This document shows positions 1 through 6,467 of a stretch of 12,002 bases of DNA, piece after piece (position 1 is the first letter of the stretch; every line of letters begins with the position of its first letter). The stretch is from positions 25,997-37,998 of the forward strand of contig DEHX01000143.1 of NCBI GenBank assembly GCA_002352145.1, read 5' to 3'. The stretch comes from Chitinophagaceae bacterium UBA2789. GTDB lineage: Bacteria > Bacteroidota > Bacteroidia > Chitinophagales > Chitinophagaceae. A program made the position numbers and the translations under genes. The notes below the pieces were generated by a model. It was not told the origin of the DNA, did not search any database, and was given only the letters and a program-made list of their open reading frames with translations.

Positions 1-331
1 TCAGTTGCATGAAGTTTTGGTGAAGTGGTTCATGTGAATTCAGCCACCACTTCACTTCACTGATATGATTTAGGGTGTGTAGTTTTTTGATAGCCTGGTT
101 GTAGTTGTTACCGATGGCATTCAACTCTTTTTTCAGCCCGATCATTTCATCTAAATACTGATCGGCGGATTCATTTCTGACTTTAATGGTTACCGGCTTT
201 TGCAGCAGCACATTTCTTGCATACTCGCTTAGTTTTCTATGCGTGGTTTTGGAAAACAAGCCTTGTATTTTCTGGTACTCTGCAGGCTTAACCCGAAAGG
301 AAATCCAGGAAGGAATTTTATGCTCACTCAT
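1..331 (-). CDS. mobC: MobC-type relaxosome accessory protein (3' end off the window)
   Basis: The open frame starts at ATG 329-331 and stays open to base 1, giving 110 residues with the C-terminus missing. An in-frame stop lies a few codons upstream, with only a GTG between, so the start is well fixed. The N-terminal part (about residues 8-45) has the form of a small DNA-binding domain (IPSWISFRVKPAEYQ...SEYARNVLL). The centre carries KKELNAIGNNYNQAIKKLH, the hallmark 'IGNNxNQ' helix of Bacteroidota MobC proteins. Family members bind oriT and help the relaxase nick plasmid or conjugative-element DNA. By family habit the relaxase gene should follow to the left, outside the window. The inverted-repeat-rich region immediately upstream is the natural place for oriT. 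The family call is confident; the exact element type is unknown. Confidence 0.82.
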   Translation of the reverse strand, partial: MSEHKIPSWISFRVKPAEYQKIQGLFSKTTHRKLSEYARNVLLQKPVTIKVRNESADQYLDEMIGLKKELNAIGNNYNQAIKKLHTLNHISEVKWWLNSHEPLHQNFMQL

Positions 332-441
332 CACAATTCATTTTTACTTTATCTCCGGCAAAAGACAAGCACTGTTTTTTGCCGCTATGCCCTTTCAAAC
401 TTCTTTTTCTATAGTCCCGCCGACTCCGGAGGCAGGGGACC

Positions 442-472
442 AAGATGCAATTGTGCAACAATTGAACATCTT
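442..472. repeat. Inverted repeat (interrupted 13-bp arms)
   Basis: The inner arms CAATTGT and ACAATTG are a perfect 7-bp dyad around GCA. The outer arms AAGATG and CATCTT add six more pairs after a two-base AA bulge on the right side. There is no T-run on either side, so it does not look like a terminator. It lies 111 bases upstream of the mobC start and is the strongest hairpin in this candidate oriT region. Confidence 0.6.
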
Positions 473-578
473 GCCGGTTGCAGATACAGCAACCTGGGGC
501 TTTATAAAGATATAACCTGATGACATCCCAATAAATACCTGATCAAATTCTGATGAGGTGGCATCAGGTAATTAAAAA

Positions 579-586
579 TAGATTTG
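579..586 (+). promoter_or_regulatory. Possible Bacteroidota -7 box (TAGATTTG)
   Basis: TAGATTTG matches the Bacteroidota -7 consensus TAnnTTTG exactly and lies 35 bases upstream of the ATG at 622. No clear TTTG -33 box stands at the usual distance. Instead the right arm of the TACCTGAT/ATCAGGTA dyad (563-570) ends eight bases before it, a position where a bound protein could control transcription of the 622-906 gene and the two genes after it. Confidence 0.35.
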
Positions 587-621
587 TACTGAAATAAATT
601 CTTAATCAAAAAATGTGAAGT

Positions 622-906
622 ATGAGCAGTGCAGTCAACAAAGAAAAAGCAAAGATTTTTGAAGCTATTTTGAGCAGTCCGGGGATGAGTGAGAAGTGCA
701 AGATTACCATCCATATCAGCAGACAGCAAGTACTGTTGCTTGGGCGATTAATTGAGGCGGGCTTATTGAACCCTGCGAAGGTATTTCAGGATGAAATCAT
801 TCAGGCGTTTCCTGCTGAGTCGCTGGAAGATTTCAAAGCAATTCATGAAGAGATCATGCGTAAGGCCGGGCTGACGGAGTTCTATGAGCGGATAAAATCC
901 CTTTAA
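622..906 (+). CDS. Small hypothetical protein (94 aa)
   Basis: A 94-residue soluble protein with no signal peptide or membrane segment. It starts with an ATG that follows a TAGATTTG promoter-like box. The sequence is predicted largely helical, with IFEAILSSPGMSEKCKI near residues 12-28, a HISRQQVLLLGRLIEAGLL helix around 31-50, and a charged end (IHEEIMRKAGLTEFYERI). I have the impression that similar small proteins occur beside transfer genes in Bacteroidota mobile elements, but no named domain can be assigned. It ends 14 bases before the HEPN gene on the same strand, so it may be the first gene of that transcript. It could be an antitoxin-like or regulatory partner, or an unrelated transfer-region gene; nothing in the sequence decides between these. 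Confidence 0.72.
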   Translation: MSSAVNKEKAKIFEAILSSPGMSEKCKITIHISRQQVLLLGRLIEAGLLNPAKVFQDEIIQAFPAESLEDFKAIHEEIMRKAGLTEFYERIKSL

Positions 907-920
907 CGTAACTTTTGCCC

Positions 921-2345
921 ATGAAATATATACCCGGTAGAATCTGTCATAAAGAGCTTCTGGTAATAATCAAAGGGTTCTTAAAACCAAAATGGGGTAA
1001 ACTCAGGTTACCTCCTGGCGGAACGACGTATATCTCCAGCAGAAGCAAACCTTCCGGTTCGGAATTGCAATTTGAATTTTCTTATATACCGGGTAGAAGC
1101 ATGAAAGATTTAAAATTTGGAACCTTTTTAAAAAAGGTTGCCTTTACAACAACCAGTCAAAACCTTGTACTTGAAAATCTCTTTTTAGGTACAAGGTCAT
1201 TATCCACATTTATCGGGTACTGTGGCCATATTTACACAAAGGGTTATTCAAAATCCACTAAGTACTATTACCGGATAGTTATACCTCTCTCAAGAAAAAT
1301 GAATTTCTTTTTCCAGATAGAAGACTCCATATATGAAACTGACCTGGGTTACCGGTCTAGGGCAGGTCTAACTGCAATCATTTGCAATGAAGAAGTTTAT
1401 GCCTGCGTAATCAATGATAATAACAAAGAGTATTTTCTATCGATTGAGTCAAGGATCAAACAGGATTTTGATTCCTTCTCCCTAAAGGCCAATGCAGTAA
1501 AAAATGCACTGGGTTATTTAACCGGTCACCTTGCTGGAAATAATGGATACTATTTTGCATACCGGCACAAGGCTATGAAGTCCCCGGACTATTTTTATTT
1601 CACAGGGTTCCGTAATGAAATTCTTCACTCTATTTCACCGGTTAACGAGAATCCTTATGCTTATGTCTGGAATAAAAGAATAGCAGGAAAGTACTATCGA
1701 AAAAAGCTGCTGAGAAAGGTCAATCAAAAAGAGTTTTCCGTTCTGTGTCAAAAATTGCTTGATTCTACCATGTTTGAATCCTGCCTCGTGCTGATGATGG
1801 AATCAGGTTCTGCCAGCCTTTTGTTCAGACCCGGTGGTTACGCCATTGCCCTGGAGATGCTGTCGGATCTCATTACAGCGAAAGCAAAGTCAAAAATGTC
1901 TCCCATTAAAAGTAAGTCGCTCAGTAAAAAAATCAGGGAGGAGTGTAAGCAGATTATCACAAAGTACGGTCATAGTATCGATCCGGATGACCTGAAAACG
2001 CTCAACATACGTATAGAGCAGTTGAATCAACAGACTAACAAGGCAAGATTGAGAGCTCCTTTTGATTTACTTGGTATAAAATTGCTGGATGCTGATATTG
2101 CTATCCTCGAAACTAGAAACGACTTTCTGCATGGGCGACATCCGGATATTACAAAAGCAGGACCTTTGCGGAGCGAACGCAGAATCAACCTTGACCTTTT
2201 TTATGCCTCAACCAGATTTTATACATTACTGAACATGCTTATTTTAAAATGGGTCGGTTTTGATAATTACGTTGTGAATTTCCCGGTCATTCAATCGGGT
2301 GCCACAGGAATTAAACTCAGGGAAGAACCTTATCGTAAAGTATAG
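921..2345 (+). CDS. HEPN-domain protein, candidate defence RNase (474 aa)
   Basis: ATG 921 is preferred over an in-frame TTG at 915. The first ~300 residues look rich in beta-strands and aromatic residues and match no family I can name. The C-terminal third is helical and contains R399-N-D-F-L-H404, the R-x4-H catalytic motif of HEPN ribonucleases. It is followed by the usual closing helix of HEPN proteins (about residues 425-465: LFYASTRFYTLLNMLILKWVGF...YVVNFP). This layout, an N-terminal sensing region plus a C-terminal RNxxxH HEPN, resembles ApeA-type abortive-infection proteins; that is inference from architecture. No signal peptide is seen, so it is cytoplasmic. It sits one base before the PD-(D/E)XK gene, implying co-translation and joint function. 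HEPN proteins usually cleave RNA on phage infection or act as toxins. Confidence 0.75.
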   Translation: MKYIPGRICHKELLVIIKGFLKPKWGKLRLPPGGTTYISSRSKPSGSELQFEFSYIPGRSMKDLKFGTFLKKVAFTTTSQNLVLENLFLGTRSLSTFIGYCGHIYTKGYSKSTKYYYRIVIPLSRKMNFFFQIEDSIYETDLGYRSRAGLTAIICNEEVYACVINDNNKEYFLSIESRIKQDFDSFSLKANAVKNALGYLTGHLAGNNGYYFAYRHKAMKSPDYFYFTGFRNEILHSISPVNENPYAYVWNKRIAGKYYRKKLLRKVNQKEFSVLCQKLLDSTMFESCLVLMMESGSASLLFRPGGYAIALEMLSDLITAKAKSKMSPIKSKSLSKKIREECKQIITKYGHSIDPDDLKTLNIRIEQLNQQTNKARLRAPFDLLGIKLLDADIAILETRNDFLHGRHPDITKAGPLRSERRINLDLFYASTRFYTLLNMLILKWVGFDNYVVNFPVIQSGATGIKLREEPYRKV

Positions 2346-2346
2346 T

Positions 2347-4056
2347 ATGTCCAAAACCAGAGGCCCATCCATACAAGGTGTATTAGATTACCACAGTTTT
2401 TTTGGTAAACCTGCGCCTCTTGATCCTATCTCAAAACTAGAGAAATATCCCACTGATGCACTGATTGTCCTGCTTGCAAAAGCGAATGCAATTATATTCC
2501 AGGGCAGTCATGACAGAAGCAATGTAGATAATGAAATATTTCGCCTTGTATTTAACAGGCTTGACCGCAGGATTTACGATTACGTGAGGGATGTACGCAC
2601 CAATTACACAAAAGGGATGGAGGCGATATTTACGGCGCCGCCGATTGTGGCCCTGATGGCAAGGCTCATTGAAAGGTACAGGCCGGTAAAAGAAAATGAA
2701 GCAATCAGTGAAACGGGTTTATCCATGATGATGATGGAACTTTTTGAAGCCATTCTTGCGGTTAATGACAGTTATTACAACAGTGCTAAAGGAAATATGT
2801 TGACCCGAAAAGATCTTTGGAAACTGGGTCTTTTGCAACAGGATTTCGCCCGTGGTATTACCGATATGTTTGGTGTTATCCCTATCAAGATATTTATGTT
2901 TTTCCGCTTCATGAGTGAGCGCTATGGAGAATCGGTATTGCAAGAGTTTGCGAATAGCTTTCGAGTTGCATCAGCATATAATTTCTATTTTGTATTCCTG
3001 GAAACAGTTGTTAATTCCTATACTGCTTACGAAGCAGATAGTCAACCCCGTTATGTCCTGATAGATGAAACGGTCGAAAAAGTAATTACGCCATTTGTGT
3101 TTGATCCCGTAAGTCCCCGGCAAGTTCCCTTTTCAGGCGAATCCTTTGTTCTTATGAATCAGCCATTTTTTCGTATTGCGGAAGGAATCGTTGTACTGGA
3201 CTTTAGTTTTTTTGCTCATCTAACCGATATCAGCTTGATCTATCATTTTTATCAATCAACTTCTTTAAAGGGGCTCCATGGAATCAAGAACTATAATGAG
3301 TACATGGGTATGATCGGCAAACAGTTTATCGAAGAGTATTTGACCTTGCAGTTAGTACAGCATTTGTTTCACCACCGGCACGACAGGATATTCACAGAGA
3401 AAGATAATCCTGATAATCCTGATATATTAATAATGCAGAATAAGCGAGATGTTTTTGTTATTGAGGTCAAATCATCCAAGGTACACGCAAAAGTTTTAGG
3501 CGAAGCTAGCGCTGAAGGTTTCCGAGAGTTCCTGGAACAGAGTTTAGCCAGTGAAAAGAAAGGCCCAGGGGAAAAGAATAAGGGAATATACCAGTTAAGA
3601 AAGCAGATTAATGCCCTCAAAGAAAAAGGACGGGGATACAGGATATTTCCTGTAATAATTTATACAGAGTCATCTTTGGATATGCCGGGAGTTAACAGTT
3701 TTCTGGATGAGAAGTTCGATCATATAATAGATGAGGATAGGGGGTCATTTAAAAAGATTCATCCGCTCACTCTAATCAATCTGCATTTCTTTATTAAGTT
3801 TTTTCCGAAAATGAAGAAGGAGAGATACTTTCTGAGAGACAAAATAGTTGAGTACCACCGGCGAAGAAAGCTGCAGATAAAAGAGGGTTTAAAAAAAGAA
3901 AATCCGTATATCTATCTGCTGGCTGAGTATTCCTTCCTCCGAATGATGGAGCAGACGTATCCTCCTGGAGATCCGATGGGTTATTTCAGACAGGCTGCAG
4001 AGGATCTTGGATTCAAAGAAGAAGGGCAGGTAGCAAAGAAAGCCGGTACCAGTTGA
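2347..4056 (+). CDS. PD-(D/E)XK nuclease-domain protein, partner of the HEPN gene (569 aa)
   Basis: ATG 2347 follows the HEPN stop (2343-2345) by one base; an in-frame GTG at 2299 would overlap the upstream gene and is less likely. Residues 1-300 form a mostly helical region of unknown function. The nuclease core follows: E329/E330 in a helix (IEEYLTLQLVQHLF), then P358-D359 and E373-V-K375 (NPDILIM...DVFVIEVKSS), the D-...-ExK metal-binding signature of PD-(D/E)XK nucleases. A KGIYQLRKQINAL helix after the core fits the conserved Q-containing helix of such folds. The C-terminus (about 480-569) is helical and basic. No helicase, methylase or transporter motifs are visible, so it is not a standard restriction enzyme. 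Coupling with the HEPN gene suggests a two-effector defence cassette. I do not know a named system with exactly this pair. Confidence 0.77.
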   Translation: MSKTRGPSIQGVLDYHSFFGKPAPLDPISKLEKYPTDALIVLLAKANAIIFQGSHDRSNVDNEIFRLVFNRLDRRIYDYVRDVRTNYTKGMEAIFTAPPIVALMARLIERYRPVKENEAISETGLSMMMMELFEAILAVNDSYYNSAKGNMLTRKDLWKLGLLQQDFARGITDMFGVIPIKIFMFFRFMSERYGESVLQEFANSFRVASAYNFYFVFLETVVNSYTAYEADSQPRYVLIDETVEKVITPFVFDPVSPRQVPFSGESFVLMNQPFFRIAEGIVVLDFSFFAHLTDISLIYHFYQSTSLKGLHGIKNYNEYMGMIGKQFIEEYLTLQLVQHLFHHRHDRIFTEKDNPDNPDILIMQNKRDVFVIEVKSSKVHAKVLGEASAEGFREFLEQSLASEKKGPGEKNKGIYQLRKQINALKEKGRGYRIFPVIIYTESSLDMPGVNSFLDEKFDHIIDEDRGSFKKIHPLTLINLHFFIKFFPKMKKERYFLRDKIVEYHRRRKLQIKEGLKKENPYIYLLAEYSFLRMMEQTYPPGDPMGYFRQAAEDLGFKEEGQVAKKAGTS

Positions 4057-4112
4057 CATTTTCAATTATTTCTATTTCACCTCTTGGCGACTCTTTTTAA
4101 AAGCGATGAATA

Positions 4113-4138
4113 TAAAAAAGGGCTTTATAGCAGCCCTT
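4113..4138 (-). terminator. Rho-independent terminator after radC
   Basis: On the minus strand AAGGGCT, a 7-base loop and AGCCCTT form a perfect 7-bp stem followed by six T. The stem overlaps the stop codon and last codons of the RadC-like gene. It separates this leftward transcript from the convergent HEPN/nuclease transcript, for which no clear terminator was seen. Confidence 0.75.
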
Positions 4139-4595
4139 CATCAGCAAAGGAGTAGTATCCCTCACTGGTGATAATAATATGATCCAGCACCGTCATATCT
4201 AAAAACCTGGCAGCTTCCCTGATTTTCACCGTCAACTCTTCGTCCGCCCGGCTTGGTTTTACACTGCCTGAAGGATGGTTATGAGAAAGGACGATTCCTA
4301 CAGCATTGGCTTTAATCGCTGCAGTCAAAATGATCCTTGGGTCTGCAACTGTTCCGGTAATACCACCTGAAGAAGCATCCAGAACGCCAAGCACTTTGTT
4401 GCTCCGGTTTAACAGCAGCACTTTAAATTCTTCCACCAGTTCGATCTTGTCACGGTTCCAGATTTTTTGCAGGATTTCGTAAGCATCCACGGAGCTGGTG
4501 ATTTTTGGCCTTTGGGATGGTTTTACTTTGGTTTTGTAAACCAGTTCCACTTCTGCTACCTGGCACCATTCGGGTTTCATCATTTCCTGTTCCAT
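4125..4595 (-). CDS. radC: RadC-like JAB/MPN domain protein (156 aa)
   Basis: A compact RadC-family protein lacking the N-terminal helix-hairpin-helix region of chromosomal RadC. The JAMM metalloprotease-type zinc motif is complete: an upstream Glu (E55 or E56 in VEEFKVLLLN), then S104-H105-N106-H107-P108-S109-G110 and D118. The end (LDHIIITSEGYYSFADEGLL) is typical of the family. Despite the name, no DNA-repair role is established for these proteins; short versions are frequent on plasmids and integrative elements, often near DUF932 and SSB genes as here. The start ATG is preceded by a 337-base non-coding leader containing a repeat shared with the ssb leader. A hairpin terminator overlaps its stop. 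Confidence 0.93.
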   Translation of the reverse strand: MEQEMMKPEWCQVAEVELVYKTKVKPSQRPKITSSVDAYEILQKIWNRDKIELVEEFKVLLLNRSNKVLGVLDASSGGITGTVADPRIILTAAIKANAVGIVLSHNHPSGSVKPSRADEELTVKIREAARFLDMTVLDHIIITSEGYYSFADEGLL

Positions 4596-4669
4596 AATAA
4601 TCAGTTTAGAGGTTCAAAAAATTTATTATGGAACCATCCCCGGTTTTGGGCGATAAAGTCCAAGATGGC

Positions 4670-4715
4670 AACGGAATAAATGATGGCTGTGTGTGCAGGC
4701 CCTGTGTTTATGCCG
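4670..4715 (-). repeat. Dispersed 46-bp repeat, copy A (radC leader)
   Basis: This aligns without gaps to 6936-6981, 38 of 46 bases identical. It begins AACGGAATAAA and ends GTGTTTATGCCG as read on the plus strand. It lies 75 bases upstream of the radC start; the other copy lies 97 bases upstream of the ssb start, in the same orientation relative to its gene. Differences fall in all three codon positions of any shared frame, so this looks like a leader or operator element, not a coding remnant. Confidence 0.65.
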
Positions 4716-4819
4716 GAAGCTCTTGGACGCTTCAGCAGCACAAAACCGAACTTTGTGCAATGATGAATACAACACAATAACTAATAGCTACATAATTATT
4801 TCTATCACCTAAAAAACCC

Positions 4820-4870
4820 AAGCTGCCCCGCCATTTTCAGATTGTCTTTGACCGTATTGCGGGGCAGCTT
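4820..4870 (-). terminator. Long-stem hairpin, likely terminator of the MutS-like gene
   Basis: AAGCTGCCCCGC (4820-4831) and GCGGGGCAGCTT (4859-4870) form a perfect 12-bp stem around a 27-base loop. On the minus strand the stem is followed by GGG and six T, 62 bases past the MutS-like stop. The long loop is unusual for a simple terminator; on the plus strand the stem is followed by only three further T. Confidence 0.55.
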
Positions 4871-4932
4871 TTTGACGCCTGAAAGCATGGGTAACCTATC
4901 GTTGCCCTTGCGTATGAATTTCTATTGTTATT

Positions 4933-5217
4933 TCAGCAGTGCGGATTTTCCAGCGGGTCGCAAAGGGCCACTTTATTTCCGGCCTTCACCAGTTTGTGCA
5001 GGATGCTGTCTATTTCGGCAATTGAGCAACGGCAGGTATTGCCAATACCGGGTAAAGCGGTTAAACTATTACCTGTAAGTTGTTGAATAAGTTCCGCATC
5101 TTCCTGAAAGGCGGCATATTCACCAGCAATCCTTAATAATATCACTGCACCGGGGTACTTGTTCCGGATGGCCTGATAACTTTTAAAATGTTCTTTTCTA
5201 ATGATTGTCTTTTTCAT
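4933..5217 (-). CDS. Stand-alone MutS domain-I-like protein (94 aa)
   Basis: The whole 94-residue protein corresponds to the N-terminal mismatch-recognition domain of MutS. RNKYPGAVILLRIAGEYAAFQEDAELI (residues 18-44) matches the MutS pattern KYPDxxLLFRxGDFYExFxxDA, and IAEIDSILHKLVKAGNKVALCDPLENP (66-92) matches YLxKLVxxGxxVAICEQxxDP. No connector, lever, clamp or ATPase domain follows. The Phe-x-Glu that contacts mismatched bases in MutS is replaced by E33-Y34-A35 in an ungapped comparison, so mismatch recognition in the normal way is unlikely. It lies between DUF932 and radC on the same strand with hairpins on both sides. Small MutS-I proteins are found on Bacteroidota mobile elements; their job is unknown. 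It may be a DNA-structure or DNA-junction binder. Confidence 0.75.
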   Translation of the reverse strand: MKKTIIRKEHFKSYQAIRNKYPGAVILLRIAGEYAAFQEDAELIQQLTGNSLTALPGIGNTCRCSIAEIDSILHKLVKAGNKVALCDPLENPHC

Positions 5218-5242
5218 GTCTTAGAAGTTGAGTAAATAAAGA

Positions 5243-5261
5243 GGGGCGGCAGGGCCGCCCC
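5243..5261 (-). terminator. GC-rich hairpin after DUF932 gene
   Basis: GGGGCGGC and GCCGCCCC make a perfect 8-bp stem with an AGG loop, nine bases after the DUF932 stop. On the minus strand it is followed by TCTTTATTT, a partial T-tract, so it probably terminates or attenuates between DUF932 and the MutS-like gene, whose start is 26 bases further. Confidence 0.7.
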
Positions 5262-5270
5262 GTTGTACTA

Positions 5271-6320
5271 TCAGTTCACCAAGCCGGCCAGTTCTCCCTG
5301 CAAAAATTCAGTACAGAGATGAAAGGCTTTCTGTGTACGTAGTTGTGCCGTACCGCCGTATAACAGGGATTTCAGTTTGCTTTCATCGTCTTTGTAATTC
5401 CGTACATTTTGAAAATAGCCTGTTACCGCATTATAAGCCCCGAACAAAGTGCCCCGGGTGGTTTCCGTTTGTTGGGTGGGGCTGCTCATGGCATACTCAA
5501 AAACAGAGTTGCACATATTATTAAAGCAGGTGGACAATTCATCCCATTTACCGGTATTGATATTATCTAATACTTCTTTATTCGGCACCATGGCCAGTTG
5601 TATCAAGCGCAGCAGTTCGGGGTCGGTTACTTTTACCGTTGTCCAGCGGTTAAAGATGCTTTCCAGTTGCGTGGAAAGCTGGTTAGAAATGCCCATTACT
5701 TTATGGGCCTGTTCCAGCCTTTCTTTGGCGTTGGCGGTATGCCTTATTTTGATACTGTTGGAATGATTACGAAGGGCTGCATTGAGTGTATTGTTACAAA
5801 CAATCCGAACAGGTGTAAAGGCGGCGGTAATGCTGCCAAATCCATCATGGGAAGTGGTCAGAAATAAATACTGCTCTATTAAATCCTCCCGGCCTACTTT
5901 GATATAGCCCGGCAACTTAGCTGTAATAAAAATCCGTTCTCCTTTGCCGAGTGCCCCGGCGGTTTCATACTGGATGCCATCGCCCCCGACAATGGAATCA
6001 AAAAAACTGAACGCATCCCGGTTCTGGATGATTTCATAATCCTTGCCCACTATGCCAAGGACTTCGCCGGTATCGGGTCGCATGGTGGCAATATGGGTTT
6101 TAATCCGGTTGGTAAAATCCATTGGCTGGCCGTCTGCATTATAACAGGTAGTATAGATGTCCTGTTTTACGACCTCATAATCCAGCCCGGCAATCCTGAT
6201 TGCTTCGGCACTGGTTGGGTAGTCCTGAACGATTTGCCCGAGGCCGTGCCAGGCTTTTTCTTTCACGGAGAAAAAACTGTGTTGCTGTGTTTGTTCGTTA
6301 AAATTTAAGTTATGCGCCAT
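5271..6320 (-). CDS. DUF932 (phage/plasmid-like TIGR03299) protein (349 aa)
   Basis: A full-length DUF932 protein. The N-terminus MAHNLNFN...AWHGLGQIV...SAEAIRIAGLDYEV and the central motif PVRIVCNNTLNAAL (residues 170-183), preceded by TSHDGFGSITAAF, are the recognisable signatures. The family is abundant on phages, plasmids and integrative elements and its biochemical function is not established. It has no signal peptide or membrane segment. Neighbours fit a mobile-element maintenance module: ssb upstream and a MutS-I-like gene and radC downstream, all on the minus strand. Strong hairpins stand before (6432-6460, 6337-6358) and after (5243-5261) the gene. Confidence 0.92.
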   Translation of the reverse strand: MAHNLNFNEQTQQHSFFSVKEKAWHGLGQIVQDYPTSAEAIRIAGLDYEVVKQDIYTTCYNADGQPMDFTNRIKTHIATMRPDTGEVLGIVGKDYEIIQNRDAFSFFDSIVGGDGIQYETAGALGKGERIFITAKLPGYIKVGREDLIEQYLFLTTSHDGFGSITAAFTPVRIVCNNTLNAALRNHSNSIKIRHTANAKERLEQAHKVMGISNQLSTQLESIFNRWTTVKVTDPELLRLIQLAMVPNKEVLDNINTGKWDELSTCFNNMCNSVFEYAMSSPTQQTETTRGTLFGAYNAVTGYFQNVRNYKDDESKLKSLLYGGTAQLRTQKAFHLCTEFLQGELAGLVN

Positions 6321-6336
6321 AATTAATTACCCAGCT

Positions 6337-6358
6337 TTCCTGCCTCGGCAGGCAGGAA
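6337..6358. repeat. REP-like palindrome TTCCTGCC...GGCAGGAA
   Basis: TTCCTGCC and GGCAGGAA form a perfect 8-bp dyad around TCGGCA, with an alternative inner pairing CTGCC/GGCAG. It lies 17 bases upstream of the DUF932 start. CCTGCC/GGCAGG palindromes of this kind seem familiar to me as intergenic repeats in Chitinophagaceae-type genomes, which I cannot verify here. It has no T-run and is unlikely to be a terminator. Confidence 0.55.
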
Positions 6359-6431
6359 TTTATATCCCGCAGGCGGTACTGCTGCGGTTTGTTACCCTTA
6401 CCCCAAAGGGTTTTTTTAAAAATGGTTAAAG

Positions 6432-6460
6432 AAGTTTCAGCGTGGGGAACGCTGAAACTT
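6432..6460 (-). terminator. Hairpin terminator after ssb
   Basis: AAGTTTCAGCG and CGCTGAAACTT are a perfect 11-bp stem with a 7-base loop, seven bases past the ssb stop. On the minus strand a T-rich stretch (CTTTAACCATTTTT) follows. It should end most ssb transcripts before DUF932. Confidence 0.72.
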
Positions 6461-6467
6461 TAAAGGA

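Larger units (their letters stand above)
332..621. promoter_or_regulatory. Divergent intergenic region with nested inverted repeats; candidate oriT/control region
   Basis: This 290-base stretch separates the divergent mobC gene and the 94-residue gene, and no convincing ORF is seen. It holds at least three dyads: CGGCAAAA/TTTTGCCG (356-363 and 377-384), AAGATG-CAATTGT-GCA-ACAATTG-AA-CATCTT (442-472), and TACCTGAT/ATCAGGTA (536-543 and 563-570). It also has the palindrome CTCCGGAG (424-431). Origins of transfer often lie directly upstream of mob genes and contain such hairpins next to the nick site, so an oriT is plausible. I do not recognise a specific nic consensus, so operator sites for the flanking genes remain an equal possibility. 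Confidence 0.4.
4596..4932. other. Non-coding leader of radC with repeat copy A and hairpins
   Basis: No gene is supported in this 337-base gap; the plus-strand open frames across it lack homology-like features. It contains a 46-bp repeat copy (4670-4715), a 7-bp hairpin GCACAAA/TTTGTGC (4738-4758), a 13-base word CGATAAAGTCCAA (4651-4663) found again at 7325-7337, and a 12-bp-stem hairpin (4820-4870) downstream of the MutS-like gene. On the minus strand a frame without ATG stays open through the repeat to a stop just before radC, but its codon pattern gives no sign of selection. Confidence 0.6.

Noticed and set aside
186..520. Plus-strand open frames overlapping the mobC region
   Set aside because: They are antisense to or extend from mobC, have no family-like features, and cover the hairpin-rich non-coding region.
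2299..2346. GTG start for the PD-(D/E)XK gene overlapping the HEPN gene
   Set aside because: ATG 2347 directly after the HEPN stop is the simpler start, and the 16 extra residues show no domain features.
4596..4775. Minus-strand frame through repeat copy A ending just before radC
   Set aside because: There is no ATG, and differences from copy B are spread over all codon positions, which argues against selection on a peptide.
6400..6420. Plus-strand ACCC-CAAA-GGGT hairpin followed by seven T
   Set aside because: The stem is only four pairs and no plus-strand gene precedes it, so it is unlikely to work as a terminator.
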